Positions 1-7,010 are shown, counted from the stretch's first letter. The stretch: DNA of 7,847 bases from Lachnospiraceae bacterium (GCA_017477005.1 JAFUXY010000367.1:1-7847); one strand, 5' to 3'. Numbers and translations: made by a program. Notes: generated from the sequence alone by a model not told the origin.

Positions 1-870
1 GGTCAACTGGTTGTTGTCGGTCGCCACATTCGTCGTTGAATAGATCGGCGCCAGTTCATGCTGCGCGGGCGCCACCTCGTTGTGCTCCGTCTTTGCGAGG
101 ATCCCCAACTTCCAAAGCTCCTCATTCAAGTCCTCCATGAACGCCAGCACTCGCGGCTTGATTACCCCAAAATAATGATCGTCCAACTCCTGTCCCTTGG
201 GCGCTCTCGCTCCAAACAACGTCCGACCCGTATAGACCAAATCCGGGCGTTTTTCAAACATTTCCTTGTCGACCAAAAAATATTCCTGCTCCGGGCCCAC
301 GCTGGTGCGTACATATTTGGCCTCATGTCCAAACAATTTCAAGATCCGCTTCGCCTGACGATCCAACGCCTGCATCGAACGAAGCAGCGGCGTTTTCTTA
401 TCCAACGCGTCCCCCGCATACGAGCAAAATGCAGTCGGAATACACAGGGTATGATCCTTTATAAACGCATACGAAGTTGGATCCCACGCCGTATAGCCCC
501 TGGCCTCAAAGGTCGCGCGCAGCCCACCGGAAGGGAAAGACGAAGCATCTGGCTCGCCTTTGATCAGCTCCTTCCCCGAAAACTCCATGATCACGCCGCC
601 ATCCGGAGAGGGAGAAATAAAACTGTCATGCTTTTCCGCCGTCACGCCCGTGAGAGGCTGAAACCAGTGCGTGAAATGAGTCGCGCCCTTCTCCACCGCC
701 CAGTCCCTCATCTGAGCGGCTACGGCATCGGCAACATCCTCATCGAGCTTCGCATTTTCGTCAATCGTTTTCTTCAGCGAATAATAAATCTTTGCCGGAA
801 GCCGCGACTTCATTACCCTGTCATCAAATACCAATGTTCCAAAGGTTTCGGGAATATTTTGCTGTTTCAT
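1..870 (-). CDS. glnN: Type III glutamine synthetase, N-terminal 290 residues (runs off left edge)
   Basis: Glutamine synthetase joins ammonia to glutamate using ATP in the cytoplasm. Reading the minus strand from the ATG at 870 gives 290 uninterrupted codons to the window edge. Type III hallmarks are visible: [12 protein letters not shown] with TAEKHDSF (about residues 64-83), [16 protein letters not shown] (119-134), [10 protein letters not shown] (192-201) and [15 protein letters not shown] (261-275). The last two carry conserved glutamates of the metal and substrate site. Type III enzymes are roughly 700 residues, so well over half is missing off the left side. The start is supported by AAAGGAG five bases upstream. 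The gene lies 30 bp behind asnB on the same strand with no promoter or terminator in the gap, so it is probably co-transcribed and supplies the glutamine that AsnB consumes. The family call is secure. The symbol glnN is the usual one for type III enzymes, though some annotations use glnA. Confidence 0.93.
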   Translation of the reverse strand, partial: MKQQNIPETFGTLVFDDRVMKSRLPAKIYYSLKKTIDENAKLDEDVADAVAAQMRDWAVEKGATHFTHWFQPLTGVTAEKHDSFISPSPDGGVIMEFSGKELIKGEPDASSFPSGGLRATFEARGYTAWDPTSYAFIKDHTLCIPTAFCSYAGDALDKKTPLLRSMQALDRQAKRILKLFGHEAKYVRTSVGPEQEYFLVDKEMFEKRPDLVYTGRTLFGARAPKGQELDDHYFGVIKPRVLAFMEDLNEELWKLGILAKTEHNEVAPAQHELAPIYSTTNVATDNNQLT

Positions 871-875
871 ACTGT

Positions 876-882
876 CTCCTTT
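876..882 (-). promoter_or_regulatory. Ribosome binding site of glnN
   Basis: On the minus strand this reads AAAGGAG and ends five bases before the ATG at 870. It fixes the start of the glutamine synthetase and lies within the 30-bp gap behind asnB, in keeping with translation from a shared transcript. Confidence 0.8.
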
Positions 883-900
883 CGTTTTTGCAGACATCTA

Positions 901-2559
901 TTACATTCCGCTTTCCCCATAATTGGAAAGCACTCTCGCGGAAGGATCCGACACATCGCAGCCTTCCCAACTGCGGTTCGGCATCCAAAAATCGATAACC
1001 ATTTGCGATTGATTCGGATAATATTTTTCAAAAATCGTTCGGTACAGCAGGGATTCCTTCGTAAACGGTTTCGCATGATCGAAACGCCGAATCCCTTCCT
1101 CAAACTCCGGATCAGAAAATTGACTCTCCGCAAATTCCCAAAGGTCGTCCTTCAACGAATGCCCTACCGCATCGGAAAACGCCGCCTTCTCCCTCCACAG
1201 AATAGACTCCGGGATCAACGCGTCGTTTTCAAATGCCTTGCGGAGCAGGTATTTTCCCTTCCCATAGCGATTCATTTTTCGCTCCGGATCGATCGCCATG
1301 CAATAGTTTACAAAATCAAGATCCCCAAACGGAACCCTGGCCTCCAGCGAATGGACGCTGATACACCGGTCAGCACGCAGCACATCGTACATATGAATTT
1401 CCCGGATCCGTTTTTCAGCTTCCCGTTGAAATTCCTCCGCATTCGGCGCAAAATCGGTATATTTATAACCAAAAATTTCATCGGAAATCTCTCCCGTCAA
1501 GATCACCCGGATGTCCGATTGCTCGTGAATGGCCTTGCACACCAGATACATGCCGATAGAGGCCCGGATCGTGGTAATATCGTAGGTGCCTAAAGCGGCA
1601 ATCACTGGCTCCAAAGCGGAGATTACATCTTCCTTTGAGATGATCACTTCGTGATGATTGGAATGAATAAAATCCGCCACTTCCCTGGCATATTTCAGAT
1701 CGATCGCATCCACATCCATACCAATCGCCCAGGTCTCCAGGGGCTTATCCAAGATATTGGCTGCAATGCCGCAAACCAGAGAGGAATCCAGTCCGCCTGA
1801 CAGCAGAAATCCTACCGGCGTATCGGAGTCAAGACGTTTTTTCACGCCCTCCACCAACAAATCATGTATATTCTTTGAAATACTTTCCGCGTCATCGTCT
1901 AAAACCTTTTCGACCTTCGACATATCCCTGTATTTCACAAAATGCCCGTCCTCAAAATAATGTCCCGGAGGAAACGGAAGGATGGTGTCTACAAGCGTTG
2001 TCAGATTCTTTGGCTCTGAAGCGAACACATAGGCGCCATCCCCGCGTTTTCCATAGTACAACGGACGAATCCCAATCGGATCTCTGGCCGCAATATAGGA
2101 ATTGGCTTTCACATCATACAGGATCAACGCAAACTCCCCGTCCAGCATCCGAAACATCTCCGTTCCATATTCCTGATACAGAGCGGGCAAAATCTCGCAA
2201 TCTGAATCGCTGATAAATTGAATTCCCTTTTGGATCAATGTTTCTTTTAGCGGGCGAAACCCATAAATTTCTCCGTTGCAGACCAATGCAATTTCGCTAT
2301 CCTTGGGCAACTTTGCAGTGCCTCTATCGGTTTTTTTTTCTTTGTCTACATAAGACACCGTTACCTTATCCTTGTACACAAAGGGCTGCATTCCGGACTC
2401 AGTTAAGCCCATGATCGAAAGCCGATTGAATCCCAGCCATCCATTTCCTGTGTCCAGCAGCCGCTGAGAATCCGGTCCTCTGGATCGGGTCTGCTCGAGC
2501 GCTTCCCGGATCTGACCTTCCTCGCCCTTTGCCCCGCAGAATCCCAAAATTGAACACAT
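901..2559 (-). CDS. asnB: Asparagine synthase (glutamine-hydrolysing), AsnB
   Basis: Converts aspartate, glutamine and ATP to asparagine, glutamate, AMP and pyrophosphate in the cytoplasm. The product is 552 residues, close to E. coli AsnB (554). The start must be the ATG at 2559, giving Met-Cys-Ser-Ile: after Met removal Cys2 becomes the N-terminal nucleophile of the class II glutaminase. An in-frame GTG two codons earlier would bury this cysteine and lies too close to the Shine-Dalgarno. The glutaminase domain (1 to about 190) shows RSRGPD (25-30), NGEIYG (95-100), SDCE (119-122) and RDPIGIRPLYYG (159-170). The synthetase domain carries the ATP PP-loop SGGLDSS (254-260), YDITTIRAS (326-334), LTGEISDE (354-361), SLEARVPFGD (404-413) and REKAAFSDAVGHS (456-468). 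Compared with E. coli there is an insertion around 70-90, rich in charged residues, and GEGSDE is replaced by GEISDE. It is first in an operon with glnN. Its leader contains hairpins suggestive of attenuation. Confidence 0.95.
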   Translation of the reverse strand: MCSILGFCGAKGEEGQIREALEQTRSRGPDSQRLLDTGNGWLGFNRLSIMGLTESGMQPFVYKDKVTVSYVDKEKKTDRGTAKLPKDSEIALVCNGEIYGFRPLKETLIQKGIQFISDSDCEILPALYQEYGTEMFRMLDGEFALILYDVKANSYIAARDPIGIRPLYYGKRGDGAYVFASEPKNLTTLVDTILPFPPGHYFEDGHFVKYRDMSKVEKVLDDDAESISKNIHDLLVEGVKKRLDSDTPVGFLLSGGLDSSLVCGIAANILDKPLETWAIGMDVDAIDLKYAREVADFIHSNHHEVIISKEDVISALEPVIAALGTYDITTIRASIGMYLVCKAIHEQSDIRVILTGEISDEIFGYKYTDFAPNAEEFQREAEKRIREIHMYDVLRADRCISVHSLEARVPFGDLDFVNYCMAIDPERKMNRYGKGKYLLRKAFENDALIPESILWREKAAFSDAVGHSLKDDLWEFAESQFSDPEFEEGIRRFDHAKPFTKESLLYRTIFEKYYPNQSQMVIDFWMPNRSWEGCDVSDPSARVLSNYGESGM

Positions 2560-2565
2560 AACCAC

Positions 2566-2574
2566 TCACCTCCT
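2566..2574 (-). promoter_or_regulatory. Strong Shine-Dalgarno of asnB (decides the start)
   Basis: The minus strand reads AGGAGGTGA, a near-perfect anti-16S match. Its core GGAGG (2569-2573) is nine bases before the ATG at 2559 but only three before the in-frame GTG at 2565. The ATG is therefore the functional start, which also exposes the catalytic cysteine as residue 2. Confidence 0.85.
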
Positions 2575-2576
2575 TC

Positions 2577-2610
2577 GTCTTAAAAAATGCGAAGCATTTC
2601 CTAAAAAGAC
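2577..2610 (-). promoter_or_regulatory. Second leader hairpin in front of asnB
   Basis: A 34-base inverted repeat. GTCTT at one end pairs with AAGAC at the other, and the centre is AAATGC-TTC-GCATTT, extended by G-U and A-U pairs, with a few bulged U residues. It lies between the terminator-like hairpin and the asnB Shine-Dalgarno, leaving the latter just outside the stem. It could be an mRNA-stabilising or translation-modulating hairpin, or part of an alternative fold with the preceding hairpin. No known riboswitch class was recognised. Confidence 0.5.
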
Positions 2611-2647
2611 AAAAAAGGCGCCTCGGAGAACCAATCTCCAAGACGCC
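2611..2647 (-). terminator. Intrinsic terminator / candidate attenuator in the asnB leader
   Basis: On the minus strand a 13-bp stem begins GGCG and ends CGCC. Its two apparent mismatches on the plus strand become U-G wobbles in this RNA, the loop is UUGGU (five bases), and six U residues follow. This polarity matters: the structure is clean only in transcripts heading into asnB. It could stop read-through from the truncated gene upstream. However, the only visible asnB promoter lies upstream of it, so it more likely acts as an attenuator near the 5' end of the operon transcript. Confidence 0.75.
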
Positions 2648-2666
2648 ATTGCCTTTATGAGTGAGT

Positions 2667-2695
2667 ATATTACAACTAATTCCATTGTTTGTCAA
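2667..2695 (-). promoter_or_regulatory. Sigma-70/sigma-A promoter of the asnB-glnN operon
   Basis: The minus strand has TTGACA (2690-2695), a 17-base spacer and TAATAT (2667-2672), an almost ideal housekeeping promoter. Transcription should start near 2660, giving a leader of about 100 bases that runs straight into the terminator hairpin. The -35 box lies inside the final codons (Leu-Asp-Lys) of the truncated AAA-ATPase-like gene. No other promoter was found between here and the asnB start. Confidence 0.8.
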
Positions 2696-3131
2696 GGATT
2701 TTTTTCGGAAGAAATATCTCTTTCTCCTCATCATAGATCGCTTCAGATGAAAGCAAAAAGGAATAATCCAGGTACAACTCTCGGATCTGCCTCTTTAGGC
2801 CATATACTGCATCTTCATAATCTGAGCTCTTTATTGTGGCAAAGGATAAAAAAATTACCGGATACGTCCCCTGCAACTTTCGAAATCTTTCATTCTCCCA
2901 AATGGAAAGCCCCTCAAACAAATCCCCTCTGCCCGCATATTTATTAGAAAAAAAGCAATCCAACATGGTCAGGTTGAGTGTCTTGCCGAAACGGCGTGGA
3001 CGTGTAATCAACGTCACCTCGTCCTCATTATCCCACCATTCCTGGATAAAATTCGTCTTGTCCACATAAAAATTGTCTCGCTCCCTCAACCTCGCAAAAT
3101 CCTGGGCTCCAATAGAAATCGTCTTTGCCAT
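2676..3131 (-). pseudogene. AAA-ATPase-like family protein, truncated N-terminal fragment
   Basis: The fragment begins MAKTISIGAQDFARLRERD, followed by FYVDKTNFIQEWW (21-33), RPRRFGKTLNLTML (44-57) with the Walker-A-like RRFGKT, FFSNKYAGRGDLFEGLSIW (60-78) and TYPVIFLSFA (89-98). This is the recognisable start of the AAA-ATPase-like family common in gut Firmicutes and Bacteroidetes. Full members run to about 500 residues or more and usually end in a PD-(D/E)XK nuclease-like domain. This copy stops at 151 residues, before the Walker B region (typically LLDEYD), so it is very probably non-functional. The start at 3131 is chosen because homologues begin here; the reading frame itself extends upstream to 3227, but those extra residues look unlike the family. 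Only a weak GAGGG lies upstream. The family's role is not established, and defence or mobile-element links are only suggestions. Confidence 0.8.
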
Positions 3132-3173
3132 AGATCGTTTGTGTCCCTCTTGCTTCTTTTGCTCTACTGCGAA

Positions 3174-3205
3174 ATTATAGTACTTTAGAACTTGTTGTGT
3201 GTCAA
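3174..3205 (-). promoter_or_regulatory. Possible promoter of the AAA-ATPase-like fragment
   Basis: The minus strand has a perfect TATAAT (3174-3179) and a perfect TTGACA (3200-3205), but they are separated by 20 bases rather than 16-18. Either the promoter is weak, or the -35 contact is shifted. It lies about 40 bases upstream of the family-consistent ATG at 3131, which supports that start over the upstream one. Confidence 0.4.
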
Positions 3206-3239
3206 GAACAAAAATCATGGTTTTCATTCTTGTTTCTAC

Positions 3240-3268
3240 TTTACTTCATTCCGATAAATGAATACAAT
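3240..3268 (+). promoter_or_regulatory. Weak candidate promoter for the hsd locus
   Basis: TTTACT (3240-3245), a 17-base spacer and TACAAT (3263-3268) form a modest match to the housekeeping consensus, about 105 bases before hsdR. A six-base inverted repeat, TAGGAA (3279-3284) and TTCCTA (3303-3308), follows it and could be an operator. The rest of this intergenic stretch (to 3372) is AT-rich with nothing else recognised. No experimental-grade support. Confidence 0.3.
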
Positions 3269-3360
3269 AGTGTATATATAGGAAGCACTGATTTATTCGT
3301 ATTTCCTAATAAAACCTGCGACACGAAGCTAGTCCAGTAGGACACACAAATTCGGTGCAA

Positions 3361-3365
3361 AAGGA
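3361..3365 (+). promoter_or_regulatory. Ribosome binding site deciding the hsdR start
   Basis: AAGGA ends seven bases before the ATG at 3373. It overlaps the alternative in-frame GTG start at 3355, which has no Shine-Dalgarno of its own, so the ATG is preferred. Confidence 0.55.
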
Positions 3366-3372
3366 AACGCCT

Positions 3373-5562
3373 ATGATACTTAGCAAAAAACAGATGTCTG
3401 AAGAAGATATAAAACTCAATTACATCACTCCGGCCCTGCAAAAAAGTTGGAAAGAACACATTACTATGGAAACCAATGTCAAGATCACCGATGGCAAAAT
3501 CAATCTTCGGGGCAATCTAGTATCCAGAGCGAAACCCTTGCGAATGGACTATGTCCTTTATTTGAATGCCCAGACCCCTATTGCTGTCGTGGAGGCAAAA
3601 GACAACACCAAAAGTATCTCTTTTGGTCTGCAGCAAGCCATTACCTATGCAACAATGCTTGACCTGCCGTTCGCATATTCTTCTAATGGAGACGGCTTCT
3701 ATGAACACGACATGCTCACAGGCAAATAATGGCAAAGGTTTGTCGAATGCGGAGAAAAAAATCATTGAACAACCCTACTATTCCAGCCATACAACTTATC
3801 CGCCCAGATACTATCAACGAATTGCTGTCAATCGTACTGTAGACGCTATTGTGCGAGGTCAGAATCGTCTGCTTTTGGTGATGGCTACAGGTACAGGAAA
3901 AACCTACACGGCCTTCCAGATCGTTTATCGATCGTTGAGGTCTGGCATGAAAAAAAGTATTCTGTATCTTGCGGATAGAAATATCCTGGTAGACCAGAGT
4001 ATTCAGCAGGATTTCTCCCCTCTTGAAAAGACAATACACAAAATTGATTTTGCAAAAGATGATATCGCAAAGATTATGTCCTATGAGGTGAATTTTGCCC
4101 TCTATCATCAGATGGTTGGACAAAACGATGAAGAGCGCTTCCGTTTCTTCCCGGAGGAGTTTTTTGATTAATCATCGTTGATGAATGTCATAGAGGCAGC
4201 GCCAAGGAAGACAGCCGATCTATACCTATAGCTTGAAGCAAGGTATCGGAGATGGCTTTCTCGCCCCATTCAAGGTAATAAATATCACAACAAATATTGG
4301 CGATGGATGGAGACCCAGGCTGGGCCAGCGCGATATTTATGGAAATGAAATTGAAGATAGGATGTACAACAACAAAGACTACGATTACAATATAATCATC
4401 GAGGATCGAATCCATCAGGTTGCAAAAGAAATCACAGATTATCTGAAAGCAACAGACCGTATGCAAAAGACCATCGTTTTCTGTGCGAATGAAGACCATG
4501 CGGAACGCATGAGAATCGCTCTAACAAATCTCAATCAGGATATGTGCAAGGACAATCCTGATTATGTCGTGAGGATTACAGGCTCAGATGTCTATGGGAA
4601 GAGCAAGCTGGATTACTTTATTTCTGTATCTTCGGAGTATCCGGTTATCGCAACGACTTCAGAACTATTAAGCACCGGTGCGGATTGCAAGATGACAAAG
4701 CTCATCGTCTTAGATAAGACCATAGAAACAATGACCCTCTTCAAGCAGATTATTGGACGAGGCACCCGTATCCGTGAAAAGGACGGCAAGACGCACTTTC
4801 TGGTCATGGATTTCCGTAATGTGACCAAATTATTTTCCGATCCCGCATGGGATGGAGAAGTGGAGCAGGATGAAGGATTCCATCATTCTATAGATGCTTT
4901 GAATCTTGGAAAATACGATCTTTCAAATACAGCTACGCCGCTTCAAGTTTCTGAAGATGCAAAGACAAATTACGGAAAAGATCCAACTCCAATTATTGAT
5001 AAAAATGGCTGCACAGTAAAGGTAATCAACAAAATTGTTTCCGTCTACGATACCAACGGCAAGCTGCTCATACAGGAAGATATCATTGATTATACCAGAA
5101 CCAATATTAAAGGCGAGTATGCTTCTCTTTCCGATTTCATCACAAAATGGAAGGCAGAAGACAAAAAAAGAAGTGATCGAGCAGTCCTTTGCCGAAATGG
5201 GCATCGACCTATCTGTGTTGAAAAAAGAACAAAACCTGGCAGATGTGGATGACTTTGATTTTATCTGCTATGTAGCGTATGGAAAGAAGCCATTGACACG
5301 AGCCCAACGAGCAAAAAATGTAATGAAGCAAGACTTCTTCAGCAAATATTCGGATGATGCAAAAGCGGTTCTTGAAATATTGCTCGACAAATATAGGAAT
5401 CAGGGCATTACAGAGATTGAGGATACAAGAGTATTATCGCTTGCTGAGTTTGAAGCATTTGGAAAACCCTCCAGGATCGTAAAACTGTTCGGAGGCAAAG
5501 CGAATTATGAAAAAGCGATAAAAGAACTGGCAGAAGCATTATATTTAGATGAGGTAGGATAA
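3373..5562 (+). pseudogene. hsdR: Type I restriction enzyme R subunit (HsdR), broken by several lesions
   Basis: HsdR is the ATP-driven translocase and nuclease of type I restriction complexes. The pieces appear in the right order but in changing frames. 3373-3726 (118 residues) holds the PD-(D/E)XK nuclease core, MDYVL with Asp at 3547 and VVEAK at 3589-3600. About 3733-4168 carries Walker A, ATGTGKT, at 3884-3904. 4168-4220 carries LIIVDECHRGSAK, the DECH box, at 4180-4191. 4221 to about 5166 carries the C-terminal helicase motifs, including LLSTGADCK and QIIGRGTR (4746-4769). About 5167-5562 is the C-terminal domain. The lesions are an apparent deletion with frameshift near 3721-3736, one missing base at 4168, an apparent deletion at 4218-4221 that removes the TATP helicase motif III, and an extra A in a run of seven (5163-5169). 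Deletion sizes are judged from remembered family sequence. Restriction activity is almost certainly lost. hsdM begins one base after the stop. Confidence 0.88.
5551..5555 (+). promoter_or_regulatory. Ribosome binding site of hsdM inside the hsdR end
   Basis: GAGGT lies in the last codons of hsdR, eight bases before the ATG at 5564. The hsdR stop (5560-5562) and the hsdM start are one base apart, the tight spacing expected of translationally coupled restriction-modification genes. Confidence 0.5.
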
Positions 5563-5563
5563 A

Positions 5564-6720
5564 ATGGCACTGCAATCAGGATTTATAAAACGTGTGCGCG
5601 ACATTATGCGTATGGATGCCGGTATCAATGGCGATGCTCAGCGAATTGAGCAGATGGGTTTGATGATGTGAAAGAGTCCCACGACTTTGGTTTTGTCTAC
5701 GAAGAAATCCTGCGAGAGCTCCAGAGCGCCGGTTCTTCCGGCGAGTTTTATACGCCAAGAGCTGTCACGGAGTTTATGGCGCAGATGATAAAGCCAAAGC
5801 TAGGCGAAAAGATGGCAGATTTTGCCTGCGGTACAGGAGGATTTATCACTTCATGGCTCGGTCAGTTGCAGAAACAGGTTTCCACTACCGCCGATGCAAA
5901 ACAGCTTGATAACAGTATTTATGGGATCGAAAAAAAGCCATTTCCCTATCTGCTCTGCGTGACAAATATGCTTTTGCATGATATTGAAATTCCGAATATT
6001 TATCATGCAAATTCACTTCGACACAACCTGCTGGATTATACGGACGATGACAAATTCGATGTCATACTGATGAATCCGCCTTATGGCGGACATGAAGATA
6101 AGTCTATTCAAGGTTTCTTTCCTGATGACCTTGCAAGCTCTGAAACAGCGGATTTATTTTTGTCTGTTATCATGTACCGGTTGAAGAAAAACGGTCGGGC
6201 GGCTGTGATTATCCCCGATGGCTTTCTGTTTGGAACAGATAATACAAAGGTGGCCATCAAGAAGAAGCTCCTTGAAGAATTCCATCTGCATACGGTTGTC
6301 CGAATGCCTAGCAGCGTGTTCAATCCGTACACCAGTATTACGACCAATATTCTGTTCTTTGAAAATACGCATCCCACCAATGAGACCTGGTTCTATCGTT
6401 TGGATATGCCTCAGGGGTATAAGCATTTCTCCAAGACAAAGCCAATGAAGGTGGAACACTTCGCTCCTGTCGTAGAATAGTGGCACAATCGAGTAGAAAT
6501 TGAAGAAGATGGGTTCCCAAAAGCAAAAAAATTTTCGGCCAAGGAGCTTTCAGAGGGTTTTGGTTACAATTTTAACCAGTGCGGATACCCACACGAAGAA
6601 GAGGAAATCCTTGACCCGTTGGATTTGATTGAAAGGTACGAAACAGAACGCGCGGCCTTAAACGTAGAAATTGACGAAGTGCTGGGGCAGATTACGGATA
6701 TTTTGAAAAGGAGTAAGTAG
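5564..6720 (+). pseudogene. hsdM: Type I DNA methyltransferase M subunit (HsdM), deletion plus amber codon
   Basis: HsdM transfers a methyl group from S-adenosylmethionine to adenine N6 within the HsdM2S complex. The first 31 codons (5564-5656, beginning MALQSGFIKRVRDIM) match the family N-terminus. The frame then jumps at 5657-5659, and the protein resumes at FDDVKESHDFGF. About 105-115 residues are missing, most of the N-terminal HsdM domain. The catalytic domain is well preserved: SSGEFYTPRAV, FACGTGGF (S-adenosylmethionine motif I, near 5820), NPPYGG (catalytic motif IV, 6073-6090) and LPDGFLFGT-like IPDGFLFGT. A TAG at 6478-6480 sits where homologues have a tryptophan codon. The same frame stays family-like beyond it for 79 codons (6481-6717), ending in LKRSK. 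The pieces total about 383 residues against roughly 490-500 for intact members. The catalytic piece could still be made from an internal start such as the GTG at 5668, but without the N-terminal domain activity is doubtful. Confidence 0.88.
6706..6713 (+). promoter_or_regulatory. Ribosome binding site of the small gene, inside the hsdM end
   Basis: AAAAGGAG lies in the last codons of hsdM, nine bases before the ATG at 6723. The hsdM stop (6718-6720) sits between the two. This supports the first of the two adjacent ATGs and co-translation with hsdM. Confidence 0.7.
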
Positions 6721-6722
6721 AC

Positions 6723-6962
6723 ATGATGTATCCTTTTATGACATTGGATGACGAGACAGAAATTGTGCATTCAGACGCGGATGACACCGGACGGGTAGAA
6801 GTATACATCGAAAAACCAGATGAATCAGATGGATTTCATCATATGAAAATGATTCTTCCTGATGGCAAGGTCGAGGATATATATGGATTTGCGCCATCGG
6901 ACGTAAAGAAATATAAAGAAATTGTAGATAATAGTCCGCTTAATAGAAGCACGATGCAATGA
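6723..6962 (+). CDS. Small acidic protein of unknown function between hsdM and hsdS (likely frameshifted at its end)
   Basis: A 79-residue product begins MMYPFMTLDDETEIVHS. It is acidic and has no signal peptide or membrane segment. The visible repeats of the pattern are a VEVYIEKPD strand, a glycine-phenylalanine-histidine turn, and a MILPDGKVEDIYGF strand, suggesting a small beta-rich domain. I do not assign it to a named family with confidence, although similar small proteins occur widely in Firmicutes. From about 6934 the +1 frame reads VRLIEARCNEVIEKWTSFF and ends with TGA at 7012-7014. That tail resembles the helical tryptophan-containing end of small DUF4160-like proteins. One extra base near 6933 would explain this, and the restored product would be about 96 residues. 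The restored stop overlaps an ATG of hsdS as ATGA (7011-7014), as in tightly coupled operons. Its position inside the operon suggests a role linked to the methylase or restriction control, which is inference only. Confidence 0.65.
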   Translation: MMYPFMTLDDETEIVHSDADDTGRVEVYIEKPDESDGFHHMKMILPDGKVEDIYGFAPSDVKKYKEIVDNSPLNRSTMQ

Positions 6963-7010
6963 AGTTATTGAGAAATGGACTTCTTTTTTTGGGGAGATAC
7001 ATTACTACAT

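Noticed and set aside
58..1593. A 511-codon open frame on the plus strand opposite glnN and asnB
   Set aside because: Its codons are the exact reverse complements of the glnN and asnB codons, since both genes share this register. It stays open because those genes rarely use TTA, CTA or TCA. The product is arginine-rich with no recognisable domain.
2611..2647. ANTAR-type two-hairpin antitermination motif in the asnB leader
   Set aside because: Such motifs need six-base loops with A at position 1 and G at position 4, with the second hairpin overlapping the terminator. Here the loops are UUGGU and UUC, and the terminator hairpin comes first.
2560..2660. T-box or glutamine riboswitch in front of asnB
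   Set aside because: The leader is only about 100 bases. No stem I with a specifier loop and no conserved T-box sequence was seen, and no known glutamine aptamer pattern was recognised.
2399..2734. A 111-codon minus-strand frame across the asnB promoter and start
   Set aside because: It overlaps the promoter, leader and first part of asnB in another frame, has no ribosome binding site and shows no protein similarity.
3132..3227. Upstream extension of the AAA-ATPase-like fragment to an ATG at 3227
   Set aside because: The extra 32 residues do not resemble the family start and would run across the likely promoter. The ATG at 3131 matches homologue starts.
3716..4123. Minus-strand frames opposite hsdR
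   Set aside because: They are shadows of a family-recognisable gene, without ribosome binding sites or domains.
6975..7010. hsdS starting at the ATG at 6975
   Set aside because: The extra residues (MDFFFWGDTLLH) are not family-like, and this stretch reads better as the frame-restored tail of the preceding small gene.
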